A stretch of 27,828 bases of DNA from CAYTZA01 sp964442365 (GTDB lineage: Bacteria > Patescibacteriota > Minisyncoccia > Phycocordibacterales > DAORIS01): NCBI GenBank assembly GCA_964442365.1, contig CAYTZA010000006.1, positions 1 to 27,828 on the forward strand. Reading direction: 5' to 3'. Made by a program: the position numbers and the translations under genes. Positions 16,188-24,534 of this stretch are shown piece after piece. The notes under the pieces are model-generated. The model was not told the origin of the DNA and ran no database searches. It was given only the letters and a program-made list of their open reading frames with translations. Each line of letters begins with the position of its first letter. The stretch's first letter is position 1.

Positions 16188-16856
16188 TTAGACTGTTTCG
16201 GTTACAATCGGTTTAACAGAAGAAAATACCGCTTCAACAACATAACGCTCTTCTTTTTGTCCAAAAGTATTACATGTTGAAAGCGTTAGCATATTCTTCT
16301 TTACAGAAAAATCAACAAAAACCTCTTCAGCATCTGCTAAGCGGATTTTCTCTACTGTATATGTATACTCTTTATCAAGACTGTATACACGTACAACTTC
16401 CCCTCCCTTTAAAAGTTTAAAATTATTAAATGTTTTATAAGCTTGATTATTTACCACACGAAGCCCTGTGCTATGACCAAATAAGAAAACATTGCCCGCT
16501 CCTAAATCAGCAGACCCCGGATATCGTACTGCTCCCTGGCGTAGATATTCGTCTAAAACAGCAATACTCTGTGATGTTGGGTTTGAAATCTTTGCATCAA
16601 CACCAATAGACTCAATCACGATACGTATAGGAATAGCTTTGATTATTGGAGGAGGAGTATGAGAAATAGCCTGTGTGGTAACAGGAGATGTAGATGTAGC
16701 AATAACAAGAGTACTCTCCGGTACTTGAGGTTTTGCTTCAAAAGAAGTCGGTATAAGATTGAAAATAGCAAGAATCGTATATATGATCAAAAAGATTATA
16801 TATATAGCTATAGCCGTACGGATTCGATATTCCCAAAGGAAATCAATAAAATTCAT
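16188..16856 (-). CDS. Sortase family transpeptidase
   Basis: A membrane-anchored cysteine transpeptidase that cleaves a sorting motif in secreted proteins and joins them to a surface acceptor. In 222 aa there is an N-terminal membrane segment (13-33), a proline/threonine-rich linker, and a sortase barrel from about 72. The catalytic triad is visible: H128 in FGHST, C195 in TLSTC, and R204 in QKEERYVV. It lies immediately upstream of the 855-aa protein that carries VPYTG before a membrane segment, and divergent from the CARDB protein. The class cannot be assigned from the sequence alone. A near-consensus promoter precedes it and there is no Shine-Dalgarno sequence. Confidence 0.92.
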   Translation of the reverse strand: MNFIDFLWEYRIRTAIAIYIIFLIIYTILAIFNLIPTSFEAKPQVPESTLVIATSTSPVTTQAISHTPPPIIKAIPIRIVIESIGVDAKISNPTSQSIAVLDEYLRQGAVRYPGSADLGAGNVFLFGHSTGLRVVNNQAYKTFNNFKLLKGGEVVRVYSLDKEYTYTVEKIRLADAEEVFVDFSVKKNMLTLSTCNTFGQKEERYVVEAVFSSVKPIVTETV

Positions 16857-16865
16857 AGTTATATA

Positions 16866-16894
16866 ATTATATACTATATATTTATAAAAGTCAA
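16866..16894 (-). promoter_or_regulatory. Sortase promoter
   Basis: Minus-strand TTGACT (16889-16894) and TATAAT (16866-16871) with a 17-nt spacer, the -10 box ending 9 nt before the ATG. It is back to back with the CARDB-gene promoter only 8 nt away. Confidence 0.75.
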
Positions 16895-16902
16895 TACTAT
16901 AT

Positions 16903-16930
16903 TTGACAAAGTATTTATATTTGATATAAT
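16903..16930 (+). promoter_or_regulatory. Promoter of the CARDB protein gene
   Basis: TTGACA (16903-16908) and TATAAT (16925-16930) with a 16-nt spacer, 20 nt before the ATG at 16951. No Shine-Dalgarno sequence follows. Confidence 0.75.
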
Positions 16931-16950
16931 AAGTATATAGATTAAATTAT

Positions 16951-18339
16951 ATGGAAACACCTACAACACCAATTTCAAAGACTCAAAAAATCATTGCTTT
17001 AAGCGGTATTTTCTTTGGTTTGATTATTGCTATGGCTCTTACCGTTTTTCTCGTACCACGAGGAGTTAACTACCTAGCCTCTGTTTCCCTTTCTTCTGTC
17101 TTTACACCAAAAGAAGAAATTATACTTACTCCAAGTAAAAGAGAGCTTATTTCTGATGAAATTCTTGTACTTTCATGGAACGGACCAATACGCCAAAACG
17201 GAGTATATTCTTTGAGTTATCCATGTAAAGAAAATATCAGTGCCACAATAGCTGGTGGACAACCTTTTAACTGTGATACGCCCTTCTTTTTCTCTACAGC
17301 AACCAATACTGCAATAGTTTCTTTTGTTTCAAATCGAGCAGTTGCAACTGATATTCCTTTATACTTAAACTTCAAAGATACATCTGAAGAAACTTCTATC
17401 GTAGGAGATACTCTCGTTACCATAGCAGCCAACAGACGTTTAGTAGTAGCAACAACTACCGAAACCACAGTCAAAACACCCGCTAAAACACCTACACCGA
17501 CAAAAACAGTCACTCCCCCAAAAACAACTTATAATACAAATACAACAAAACCTACAGATCTCGTAGCCCGTGTACTTTCTATTGGCTATATTAACAGTAC
17601 AAACACTTTCACACCCGGAACTCATACACCAGAAGGTAGTCGTCCTGCTTTACGTTTTGAAGTTATAAACGCGGGCGGACTTCCATCTGGATCATGGTCA
17701 TTTAAAGCAATTCTTCCAAGCAATACGACCCCCGTCTATCTATCACCACTTCAGCGATCACTTTCATCTGGAGATCGTATAGAGTTTACTCTTGGTTTTG
17801 ACAGTATTCCAAACGGAGGCGATGTCACTATCTCAGTAAATGATAATAAAACTGTAAGCGAAAGTAACTACATAAATAATATTATTAATTATCGTCTTAG
17901 TGCTGGATCAGGATCAATCAGTCAAAGTCCTTCAAATGGTACTATTTCCTACCCTACTTCATATGACAATACTCGAGATCTTTCTGTCACTATAAAAGCA
18001 ACTGGTTATATAAATAACGGACAGTTTGTTTCTGCACCATCTATTACAGGTAGTCAACGCGCAGGAATTGTATTTACTGTTCGAAATACTGGCGGAGCAT
18101 ATTCTGGACCATGGAATTTTAAAGCCACTCTTCCTTCACGTATAGACAAAACATATTCATCAAAAACTATGGACTCACTTGCACCAGGTGCATCTGTAGA
18201 TATTACTATTGGTTTTGATTATATAGAAAAAGTTGGACAAAATACTGCAGTGATTATGATTGATCCAAGTAATTCTATAGCTGAAACAAATGAATCGAAC
18301 AATACTGCTCCTGTGATTATTACAGCGACTAGTTATTAA
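16951..18339 (+). CDS. Membrane-anchored surface protein with two CARDB-like domains
   Basis: A 462-aa protein. A short cytoplasmic N-terminus is followed by one membrane segment (about 14-37); the rest is expected outside. A beta-rich domain (about 55-165) with two cysteines is followed by a Thr/Pro/Lys linker (TPTPTKTVTPPKTT). Two tandem CARDB-like domains follow (about 198-312 and 338-458). Both have xLxVxIxxxGYIN, an F-x-V-x-N-x-G-G core, WxFKAxLPS, LxFD/IGFD and end in an ExNxxNN motif typical of CARDB. The repeats suggest adhesion or scaffold function, which is an inference. There is no C-terminal sorting signal, so it is not an obvious sortase substrate. It ends one base before the convergent gyrB. 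Confidence 0.85.
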   Translation: METPTTPISKTQKIIALSGIFFGLIIAMALTVFLVPRGVNYLASVSLSSVFTPKEEIILTPSKRELISDEILVLSWNGPIRQNGVYSLSYPCKENISATIAGGQPFNCDTPFFFSTATNTAIVSFVSNRAVATDIPLYLNFKDTSEETSIVGDTLVTIAANRRLVVATTTETTVKTPAKTPTPTKTVTPPKTTYNTNTTKPTDLVARVLSIGYINSTNTFTPGTHTPEGSRPALRFEVINAGGLPSGSWSFKAILPSNTTPVYLSPLQRSLSSGDRIEFTLGFDSIPNGGDVTISVNDNKTVSESNYINNIINYRLSAGSGSISQSPSNGTISYPTSYDNTRDLSVTIKATGYINNGQFVSAPSITGSQRAGIVFTVRNTGGAYSGPWNFKATLPSRIDKTYSSKTMDSLAPGASVDITIGFDYIEKVGQNTAVIMIDPSNSIAETNESNNTAPVIITATSY

Positions 18340-18340
18340 T

Positions 18341-20392
18341 CTAAATATCGATATTGGCGCGGAGGGCGTTTGACTGAATGAAGCTTTTACGTGCAGGAAC
18401 ATCCGTACCCATAAGCATATCGAAGATTTTATCTGCTTCCTGAGCATCATCAATAGCAACTTGTTTCAAAATACGACGAGCAGGATCCATGGTTGTTTCC
18501 CAAAGCTCTTCAGCATTCATTTCTCCAAGACCCTTATAACGTTGTATAGAAGTTTTATTTTCACGTTTTTTAGCAACTTCAGGAGTTTCTTCTTCCCCTT
18601 CTACAACTTCCTCTTCTGATTCAGTTTCTATAGCAGGCGCATCCTTACCAACAATTTTAGTTTTCTGTTCATCGCTATATGCGTATGAAATCTCTTTACC
18701 CTTTTTGATCTTGTAAAGTGGTGGTTGGGCAATATAGATAAAACCACCCTCTATAAGCGGACGGAAATATCTATAAAACAAAGTGAGAATAAGTGTACGA
18801 ATATGGGCACCGTCAACGTCGGCATCGGTAGCAATAATAATCTTGTGATAGCGAAGTTTTTCAATATCAAATGTGTCACCAATCGCTGTACCCATAGCGA
18901 CTACAAGATTTTTAATCTGTTCAGATGCAAGCATACGATCAAGACGAGCACGCTCAATATTTAAAATCTTTCCTCGAAGTGGTAACACAGCTTGTGTACG
19001 GCGATCGCGCCCAGTCTTTGCAGTACCTCCAGCAGAGTCTCCCTCTACAATAAATATTTCTGATTCTGAAGCATCTTTTGTCTGACAATCAGCCAACTTA
19101 CCCGGCAAAGTCATACCCTCTAAAGCTCCTTTGCGAAGTACTGAATCTTTAGCAGCCTTAGCAGCTTTACGAGCCTTGAGAGCAAGCATAGCCTTCCCTA
19201 TAATCGCTCTACCATCATCTGGATTCTCTTCAAGAAAAGCAGAAAATGCTTCTCCAAAAACAGTCTCAACCATAGCACGAGCTTCTACCGTACCAAGTTT
19301 AGCTTTAGTTTGTCCTTCAAATTGAATCTCTCTAATTTTTACTGAAATTACTGCAGTAAGACCTTCGAGAACATCGTCGCCAGTGAAGCTGTCTTCACTT
19401 TCTTTGACCATATTGTTCTTGCGAGCATAACTGTTGAGGGTTCGAGTAAGAGCAGTTTTAAAACCAGTAATATGAGTACCTCCTTCTGCTGTGTAAATAT
19501 TGTTTGCAAAAGGCAATGCTCGCGAAGTAATATCATCTACATATTGAAGAGCAACCTCCACTGATTCGTATTCATTTGTATTTTTCTCTATATAGAAAAT
19601 ATTTTTATGTATAGGTTTAAGTAAAGCGTTATAGAAACGAACCAAAGAACGTAAGCCCCCTTCGAAATAGAAACTTTGTGAAGGAACTTCAAGATTAAGA
19701 TCTCGAAGATACGTTAAACCTTCTGTGTCTGGAGCATCTTTTAATCCACGAGCGTCAATAACTGAAATACGAAGACCTTTAACAAGATATGCTTGTTGAC
19801 GCATGTGCGTAACAACACGATGAAAATCAAATTCTTGCTGACCAAAAATATCAGTATCTGGTTCAAAAATAACTACCGTTCCACGAAACTTTGATGAGCC
19901 AATTTTCTTAACAGCAGCCTTTTTCTTACCACGAGAATACTCTTGCATATGAACACCACCATCGCGATGTACCTCTACCCTACAAAGAGACGATAGAGCG
20001 TTTACAACTGAAGCACCCACACCGTGTAGACCACCAGACACCTTATATCCTTCTCCACCGAACTTTCCTCCAGCATGGAGTGTAGTCATGATTGTTTCCA
20101 AAGCAGAGACCTTGGTTTGTTTGTGGACATCAACAGGGATACCACGACCGTTGTCTATAACACGAACACGATTACCAGGAAGAAAAGCAATCTCAATATC
20201 GTTGGCATAACCACCCATCGCTTCATCTCGTGAGTTGTCGAATATTTCGGTTATAAGATGATGGAAACCATCTGGACCGGTAGTACCAATATACATACCC
20301 GGACGCTTACGTACCGGCTCTAGACCCTCAAGAACAGTAATATCTTCTGCTCCATATTCACCCTTTTTCTTCTTTGTTTCTTCGGTTGCCAT
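18341..20392 (-). CDS. gyrB: DNA gyrase subunit B
   Basis: ATPase subunit of type II topoisomerase. The GHKL ATPase has EIFDNSRDEAMGG, IDNGRGIPVD and GGLHGVGASVVNALS. The transducer domain follows, then the TOPRIM domain with VEGDSAGG, PLRGKILN and DADVDGAHIRTL, and the C-terminal QRYKGLGEMN. An acidic insertion (ESEEEVVEGEEETPE) sits before QRYKGLGEMN. The length is 683 aa from ATG 20392; six further codons upstream are open but overlap the -10 box. ParE is an alternative, since the two are hard to separate without GyrA context, but GyrB is more likely. It follows a hypothetical gene by 29 nt. Confidence 0.93.
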   Translation of the reverse strand: MATEETKKKKGEYGAEDITVLEGLEPVRKRPGMYIGTTGPDGFHHLITEIFDNSRDEAMGGYANDIEIAFLPGNRVRVIDNGRGIPVDVHKQTKVSALETIMTTLHAGGKFGGEGYKVSGGLHGVGASVVNALSSLCRVEVHRDGGVHMQEYSRGKKKAAVKKIGSSKFRGTVVIFEPDTDIFGQQEFDFHRVVTHMRQQAYLVKGLRISVIDARGLKDAPDTEGLTYLRDLNLEVPSQSFYFEGGLRSLVRFYNALLKPIHKNIFYIEKNTNEYESVEVALQYVDDITSRALPFANNIYTAEGGTHITGFKTALTRTLNSYARKNNMVKESEDSFTGDDVLEGLTAVISVKIREIQFEGQTKAKLGTVEARAMVETVFGEAFSAFLEENPDDGRAIIGKAMLALKARKAAKAAKDSVLRKGALEGMTLPGKLADCQTKDASESEIFIVEGDSAGGTAKTGRDRRTQAVLPLRGKILNIERARLDRMLASEQIKNLVVAMGTAIGDTFDIEKLRYHKIIIATDADVDGAHIRTLILTLFYRYFRPLIEGGFIYIAQPPLYKIKKGKEISYAYSDEQKTKIVGKDAPAIETESEEEVVEGEEETPEVAKKRENKTSIQRYKGLGEMNAEELWETTMDPARRILKQVAIDDAQEADKIFDMLMGTDVPARKSFIQSNALRANIDI

Positions 20393-20400
20393 AGGGTTGT

Positions 20401-20406
20401 AGTATA
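20401..20406 (-). promoter_or_regulatory. -10 box of gyrB
   Basis: Minus-strand TATACT ending 8 nt before ATG 20392; no Shine-Dalgarno sequence, so a leaderless mRNA is predicted. Confidence 0.45.
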
Positions 20407-20421
20407 ACAAAAAAATAGCAA

Positions 20422-20898
20422 CTACGCAGCTTGTTTTTCTCTATTTTTTGTGGCTTTTTTAGATAAAAATCTCTCGGTTATAAAATTAGCTAATACAACC
20501 ATATCCTCTTTTTCTGGATTAAATATAAAATCAGCTTTATATTCAGTTTTACTTTTATTGAGCGTAATATCAATAGTTACAATCTGGTCTTGGTATTCTA
20601 AAAATAGATCCACCCCGTAAAATAAATCGAGTGGTGTGCCTGTCGCATTGTATATTTTTAAATTAGAATAATCATCTAGTTCCAATCTATCGGCAATAAG
20701 AGCATGCATATCGTTAGCAAAACGAGGCTTTGGATCATCTACCTTACCCCACTCTTCTGGTTGATTATTTTTAGCAAACTCAATAGCATCTTCTTTTGTC
20801 CAAAATCTTTTTTTGTCCCAATCTACTTTTTTGTGTCCACCCAAAAGTTCTTCTTCAACTAATCCTCCTGTATATCCTGATGGTTTTTCATAACTCAT
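20422..20898 (-). CDS. Conserved-looking hypothetical protein next to gyrB
   Basis: A 158-aa soluble protein. An acidic, aromatic N-terminus (WTKEDAIEFAKNNQPEEWG) is followed by a beta-rich region with GVDLFLEYQDQIVTIDIT and EYKADFIFNPEKEDM. The alternation of strands and acidic residues recalls a PD-(D/E)xK-like nuclease core (VD..., TIDIT), but no complete E-x-K is seen, so no function is assigned. The C-terminus is basic. The start is ATG 20898 (MSYEKPSGY): a -10 box TATACA (20907-20912) ends 8 nt before it, and the alternative six codons upstream overlaps this box. The base composition matches the housekeeping genes. It is probably co-transcribed with gyrB. Confidence 0.8.
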   Translation of the reverse strand: MSYEKPSGYTGGLVEEELLGGHKKVDWDKKRFWTKEDAIEFAKNNQPEEWGKVDDPKPRFANDMHALIADRLELDDYSNLKIYNATGTPLDLFYGVDLFLEYQDQIVTIDITLNKSKTEYKADFIFNPEKEDMVVLANFITERFLSKKATKNREKQAA

Positions 20899-20933
20899 GT
20901 ATTTATTGTATATCAAAAAATAGACACAACCTA

Positions 20934-20962
20934 TTGCAATAATATATAGTATGTGTTATAAT
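20934..20962 (+). promoter_or_regulatory. Promoter of the 84-aa orphan gene
   Basis: TTGCAA (20934-20939) and TATAAT (20957-20962) with a 17-nt spacer. The leader of about 17-20 nt contains only the Shine-Dalgarno sequence. It is divergent from the gene ending at 20422. Confidence 0.7.
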
Positions 20963-20986
20963 ATAAAAAGATAGAAAGGAGGACCT

Positions 20987-21241
20987 ATGGAAGAGTCCAA
21001 AAAAAAGGACCTCGATAACGAAGCTGGGAGTGGCTTGTCGCCACTCAGTATCAGGACCATTCAAGTCTTGGAGAGTCTTGGATTCGACCCCTTCAAGATT
21101 CTCAGAAAAGAGAGCCTCCAGAATCTGACAAGGGAAGCTATTCAAAGCAGCCCCTTTGTAGGATTCATGACCGTGGAAGAAATTGAAAACTTCCTTGGTC
21201 GGGAACTCCCCCACAACACAAGTGCTTGCCCAACCGGGTAA
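20987..21241 (+). CDS. Unrecognised 84-aa protein, orphan cassette gene 5
   Basis: An 84-aa acidic, probably helical protein (IRTIQVLESLGFDPFKIL, LTREAIQSS, TVEEIENFLGREL) with no membrane segment, which I do not recognise. It is supported by a consensus promoter, a perfect Shine-Dalgarno AAAGGAGG (20975-20982) 4 nt before ATG, and a strong terminator that begins within the last codons. It is GC-richer than pheT and the gyrB-side gene. It sits between two minus-strand operons on the opposite strand. Confidence 0.78.
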   Translation: MEESKKKDLDNEAGSGLSPLSIRTIQVLESLGFDPFKILRKESLQNLTREAIQSSPFVGFMTVEEIENFLGRELPHNTSACPTG

Positions 21242-21251
21242 GCGCTTTTTT
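21221..21251 (+). terminator. Intrinsic terminator overlapping the stop of the 84-aa gene
   Basis: An 11-bp stem with two G-U pairs (21221-21231 with 21236-21246), loop AACC, then TTTTTC. The TAA stop is in the 3' arm. It ends directly at the pheT stop, convergent. Confidence 0.9.
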
Positions 21252-21252
21252 C

Positions 21253-23178
21253 TTATCTTACTTTCCAACCTTCTTGCTGATTGAGTGTTGCCGTTACAGC
21301 ATCCATAGCAGCATTGATCTCTGATTCCTCAAGAGTCTTTTCATATGACTGAAATATCAGACGAAATGCATATGATATTTTCTCTACACCTGATTCATCT
21401 TTTTTCTTAAACACATCAAATAATCGCATCTTTATACAATACTCTCCTGCTACTGATTTTATAAGATCACTCACTGTTTTCTCACTTACATTAGACGGTA
21501 CAAAAACAGCAACATCACGTGAAGCAAAAGGATAAACAGAAAATGCTTTATAACGTATATGCGGAGAAAGTATTTTAAAATTTAAATCTTTAATATCTTT
21601 TGGTTGTGACAAAGAAGCGATCAACTCATCAAAATCGATCTCAACAATAGCTCCCGCTGGAGTAAGTTGTGGTTTGATAGCCATAGTAACACCAAGATCA
21701 GCCTCAATAGCTCTCAGAGCCTCCAGAGCTATACCCTCAGCAGAACTCTTCTTCTTACGAAAGACTGACACACCAAAACAAAGTGAGGTGCACTCTCCCC
21801 CTTTCTTAAATACCTTACCTATTTCAAATATTTTTATTTCATCGAGCTCAAGAAAGTCAGCATTGCGAGTATTCATAAGAAGTGAATCAGAGAGTTTTGG
21901 CGCAATAGATTCTCGAAGAGCTGCTTTATCACTCGCAAGAGGATACGCAATTTCAAAAACACCTTTTGGTACAAGAGAATACAAAAGTACTTCAGAAAAA
22001 CCTCGTTCAGACAAAATATTCTTTACTTTCTCTGCATAATAAAAAGTTTTGTCTATTAAAACCTCTTCAGACAACTTTGGTGGCAAAACTGAAGTAACTT
22101 TGTCATATCCATAGATACGCCCCACTTCATCAACAATATCTTCAGGGATAATCATATCGAGACGATCAGTAGGTGGAGTTATAGTTAATACACCACTAGA
22201 TTCTGTTACGACACAATTCATTCTTTGTAAGATACTCACACTTTCTGCAATAGCAATATTCACACCAATCCTCTCTGCAATATCTTGAGCAGATATTGTT
22301 ACTGACCATGGTTGTATTGGAACTGGATATATATCCGTAACAACACTTGTACGAATATCTTTTGAGAAAGATTGTATAAAACTACTTACTCTTTCCATGG
22401 CCTCCATACAGAGTTCTGGAGAAATAGCATTTTCAAAGCGTTTTGAAGATTCATTGCGAAGATTTAATCGTGTAGATGTTTTACGTACGCAAACAGAATC
22501 AAAATTGGCTGATTCTAAAATAATATTTTTTGTACCTACAGTGACTTCTGCTCTTTTACCACCTTTTACTCCAGCAATAGCAAGTGGTCCGCTATCATCT
22601 GCAATAACCAGATCTGTAGATTTGAGTGTTACTTCACTACCATCTAGCAATACAATTTTCTCATCTGTTTTCGCTAAACGCACAACAATACCGCCCACAA
22701 CCTTATCAGCATCAAAAGCATGTAAAGGCTGGCCTATATCAAACATGACATAGTTTGTAGCATCGACAATAGAATTAATACTTCTCTGTCCTATAGATTC
22801 AAGTTTTGAAATAGTATCTGAATTAGATGTAGTTACTGATATATTTTCAATACGTCTAACTATATATCTTTTACACAAATGCGAATCTAAAACAGTTACC
22901 TGTGGAGCAGACACAACAGAATCTGATATAACCTTTGGTAATACTGGTTTATCGAGAGTCATGCCTGTAATAGCTTTTACTTCACGAGCAATACCATAGT
23001 GACACAAAGCGTAGTGAGCACGATCAGGTAAAACTTTTATATCGAGTACTTTATCAGCCTCTTTTTCTTCTATACCTTCTATTTCAAAAGCATGCGTATT
23101 GAAAAGGTCCTCAAGCTCCGAAGCTTGTGGTAGTGGCGCTTTAAAATATTCTTGTAACCAAATATGAGAGATTTTCAT
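21253..23178 (-). CDS. pheT: Phenylalanyl-tRNA synthetase beta subunit, short form
   Basis: Structural and editing subunit of PheRS. The 641-aa protein begins MKISHIWLQEYF and passes directly from the N-terminal segment to the B1/B3-B4 region (DIKVLPDRAHYALCHYGIAREV), so the tRNA-binding OB (EMAP-like) domain near residues 40-150 of long forms (about 795 aa) is absent. The B3/B4 editing region (IVDATNYVMFDIGQPLHAFD), B5 (DIVDEVGRIYGYDKV), a catalytic-like core and a C-terminal ferredoxin-fold anticodon-binding domain (KAFSVYPFASRDVAVFV) follow. The ATG overlaps the pheS stop by 4 nt (ATGA), indicating translational coupling. Confidence 0.95.
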   Translation of the reverse strand: MKISHIWLQEYFKAPLPQASELEDLFNTHAFEIEGIEEKEADKVLDIKVLPDRAHYALCHYGIAREVKAITGMTLDKPVLPKVISDSVVSAPQVTVLDSHLCKRYIVRRIENISVTTSNSDTISKLESIGQRSINSIVDATNYVMFDIGQPLHAFDADKVVGGIVVRLAKTDEKIVLLDGSEVTLKSTDLVIADDSGPLAIAGVKGGKRAEVTVGTKNIILESANFDSVCVRKTSTRLNLRNESSKRFENAISPELCMEAMERVSSFIQSFSKDIRTSVVTDIYPVPIQPWSVTISAQDIAERIGVNIAIAESVSILQRMNCVVTESSGVLTITPPTDRLDMIIPEDIVDEVGRIYGYDKVTSVLPPKLSEEVLIDKTFYYAEKVKNILSERGFSEVLLYSLVPKGVFEIAYPLASDKAALRESIAPKLSDSLLMNTRNADFLELDEIKIFEIGKVFKKGGECTSLCFGVSVFRKKKSSAEGIALEALRAIEADLGVTMAIKPQLTPAGAIVEIDFDELIASLSQPKDIKDLNFKILSPHIRYKAFSVYPFASRDVAVFVPSNVSEKTVSDLIKSVAGEYCIKMRLFDVFKKKDESGVEKISYAFRLIFQSYEKTLEESEINAAMDAVTATLNQQEGWKVR

Positions 23179-23873
23179 GAATTGAACTGATTAACCAAAC
23201 GAAGATCTCCTGAATAAAGATGTCTGATATCGTCCACACCGTAACGCAAGAGCACTAAACGATCAATACCCCCACCAAAAGCAAATCCTTTCCACACTTT
23301 AGGATCAAGACCTGCTGATTTTATTACATGCGGGTGCACAATACCTGCTCCACATATTTCAAGCCAACGATTCTTCCACCAAACATCAACCTCTACACCA
23401 GGCTCAACAAAACCGAAATAACTGGGACGAAATCGTATCTTCACATCATCTCCTAAAAACTTTTTAAAGAAAAACTCTAAAGTACCTTTGAGTTCTGCCA
23501 TTGATACTGTTTTGTTTACATACAAACCTTCGAGTTGATAGAACTGCGCTTCGTGAGTGGCGTCAGTAGCTTCGTTTCGATAAACCTTGCCTGGAATAAT
23601 AATCTTGCATGGTTTAGGATTGTCTTTCATTTGTTCCAAAAAACGTACCTGTACTGACGATGTGTGTGTACGTAATACTTTTTTATCTTCCCCTGGTTTT
23701 GTCTTTATCCAAAACGTATCTTGCATATCGCGAGCCGGGTGATCTGCTGGAACATTGAGAGCATCGAAGTTATAAAACTCAGTTTCGAGCTCTGGACCAG
23801 TTATAACTTGGAATCCAAGCTCGGCAAATATGAGGGATATTTCACGAATTACTGAAGTTATGGGATGTAACAT
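23175..23873 (-). CDS. pheS: Phenylalanyl-tRNA synthetase alpha subunit, minimal form
   Basis: Catalytic subunit of PheRS. From ATG 23873 (MLHPITSVIREI) it is 232 aa and is essentially the class II core: FYQLEGLYVNK (motif 2), FRPSYFGFVEPGVEVDVWW, and motif 3 GFAFGGGIDRLVLLRYGVDDIR. The N-terminal coiled coil of about 90 residues that contacts tRNA-Phe in usual PheS is missing. The frame is open for 86 codons further upstream, but that stretch has no coiled-coil character, and it overlaps the divergent gene at 23986 and the promoter region. A -10 box TATAAT (23884-23889) ends 10 nt before ATG 23873. Confidence 0.93.
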   Translation of the reverse strand: MLHPITSVIREISLIFAELGFQVITGPELETEFYNFDALNVPADHPARDMQDTFWIKTKPGEDKKVLRTHTSSVQVRFLEQMKDNPKPCKIIIPGKVYRNEATDATHEAQFYQLEGLYVNKTVSMAELKGTLEFFFKKFLGDDVKIRFRPSYFGFVEPGVEVDVWWKNRWLEICGAGIVHPHVIKSAGLDPKVWKGFAFGGGIDRLVLLRYGVDDIRHLYSGDLRLVNQFNS

Positions 23874-23883
23874 AATATGAAGT

Positions 23884-23889
23884 ATTATA
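23884..23889 (-). promoter_or_regulatory. -10 box of pheS-pheT
   Basis: Minus-strand TATAAT ending 10 nt before the pheS ATG. The -35 element is weak. No Shine-Dalgarno sequence lies between. Confidence 0.5.
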
Positions 23890-23899
23890 TGCCAGATTA

Positions 23900-23927
23900 T
23901 TGACTTAGACCAGATTAGAGCTAGTAT
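23900..23927 (+). promoter_or_regulatory. Possible promoter of the 23986-24534 gene
   Basis: TTGACT (23900-23905) and TAGTAT (23922-23927) with a 16-nt spacer, about 58 nt before the ATG. The leader ends in a strong Shine-Dalgarno sequence. Confidence 0.45.
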
Positions 23928-23985
23928 TTGTATTGAATCATTGTTCCCCTGTTCTTTGTCACCACAAACCCCTGAAAGGAGCGAT

Positions 23986-24534
23986 ATGGCTTCGACACCG
24001 CAACCGATCGTTCCTATTGAGTATACGATATCCGTTTCTGAAATCGGAAAATACCCAACTATCCAGGTGAGTTTTGATCCACCAACCAAACTTACATATG
24101 AAGAAATCGTGTCACGTGTTATGGGCAGCAAAGAACCTGTCTGCTACATCGATACTCACACCGATGATCCACTGAGATCAGACTTACAAAAATACGATTA
24201 CGACAGACGTACTGAAATTATTTTTGTGAGACTCGGTGTCGAGTTACGGATTGATGACACACGAGAAACACTAGAGACTCTCAATTTATCACCAGCACCA
24301 CCACTTCTCGCGCTCATGCCGTTTATGATCCCGTCAATCTTACGAACGATCACTAACGACATAAATATGTTTAGTATGGTAACTTTCTGGGGTAATCCAG
24401 AAGACTGTGCGTATTTGTTTTTGAGTAAACGTTGTAGTTATATGGTTATCGAAAGACCAGGCAAGCTACAGTATTTACCTCCAACCTGCTACTACGCCAC
24501 TATTCGCCACGCACCACTTACACCCGAACCATAA
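23986..24534 (+). CDS. Unrecognised small protein, orphan cassette gene 6
   Basis: A 182-aa protein that I do not recognise. The N-terminal half is strand-rich (VPIEYTISVSEIGKY, EIIFVRLGVELRIDD). A proline-flanked hydrophobic stretch (APPLLALMPFMIPSIL, about 103-118) may be amphipathic or buried. The C-terminal part is aromatic and has cysteines. ATG 23986 is chosen because GAAAGGAG (23974-23981) lies 4 nt upstream; an in-frame start at 23941 would precede that site. A strong terminator has the stop codon in its loop. It is divergent from pheS and composed differently from it. The same signals mark the other orphan cassettes. Confidence 0.78.
   Translation: MASTPQPIVPIEYTISVSEIGKYPTIQVSFDPPTKLTYEEIVSRVMGSKEPVCYIDTHTDDPLRSDLQKYDYDRRTEIIFVRLGVELRIDDTRETLETLNLSPAPPLLALMPFMIPSILRTITNDINMFSMVTFWGNPEDCAYLFLSKRCSYMVIERPGKLQYLPPTCYYATIRHAPLTPEP

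Noticed and set aside
23874..24131. 86-codon N-terminal extension of pheS
   Set aside because: It lacks coiled-coil or PheS-like sequence, covers the divergent promoter region and overlaps the orphan gene starting at 23986; a -10 box sits just before ATG 23873.
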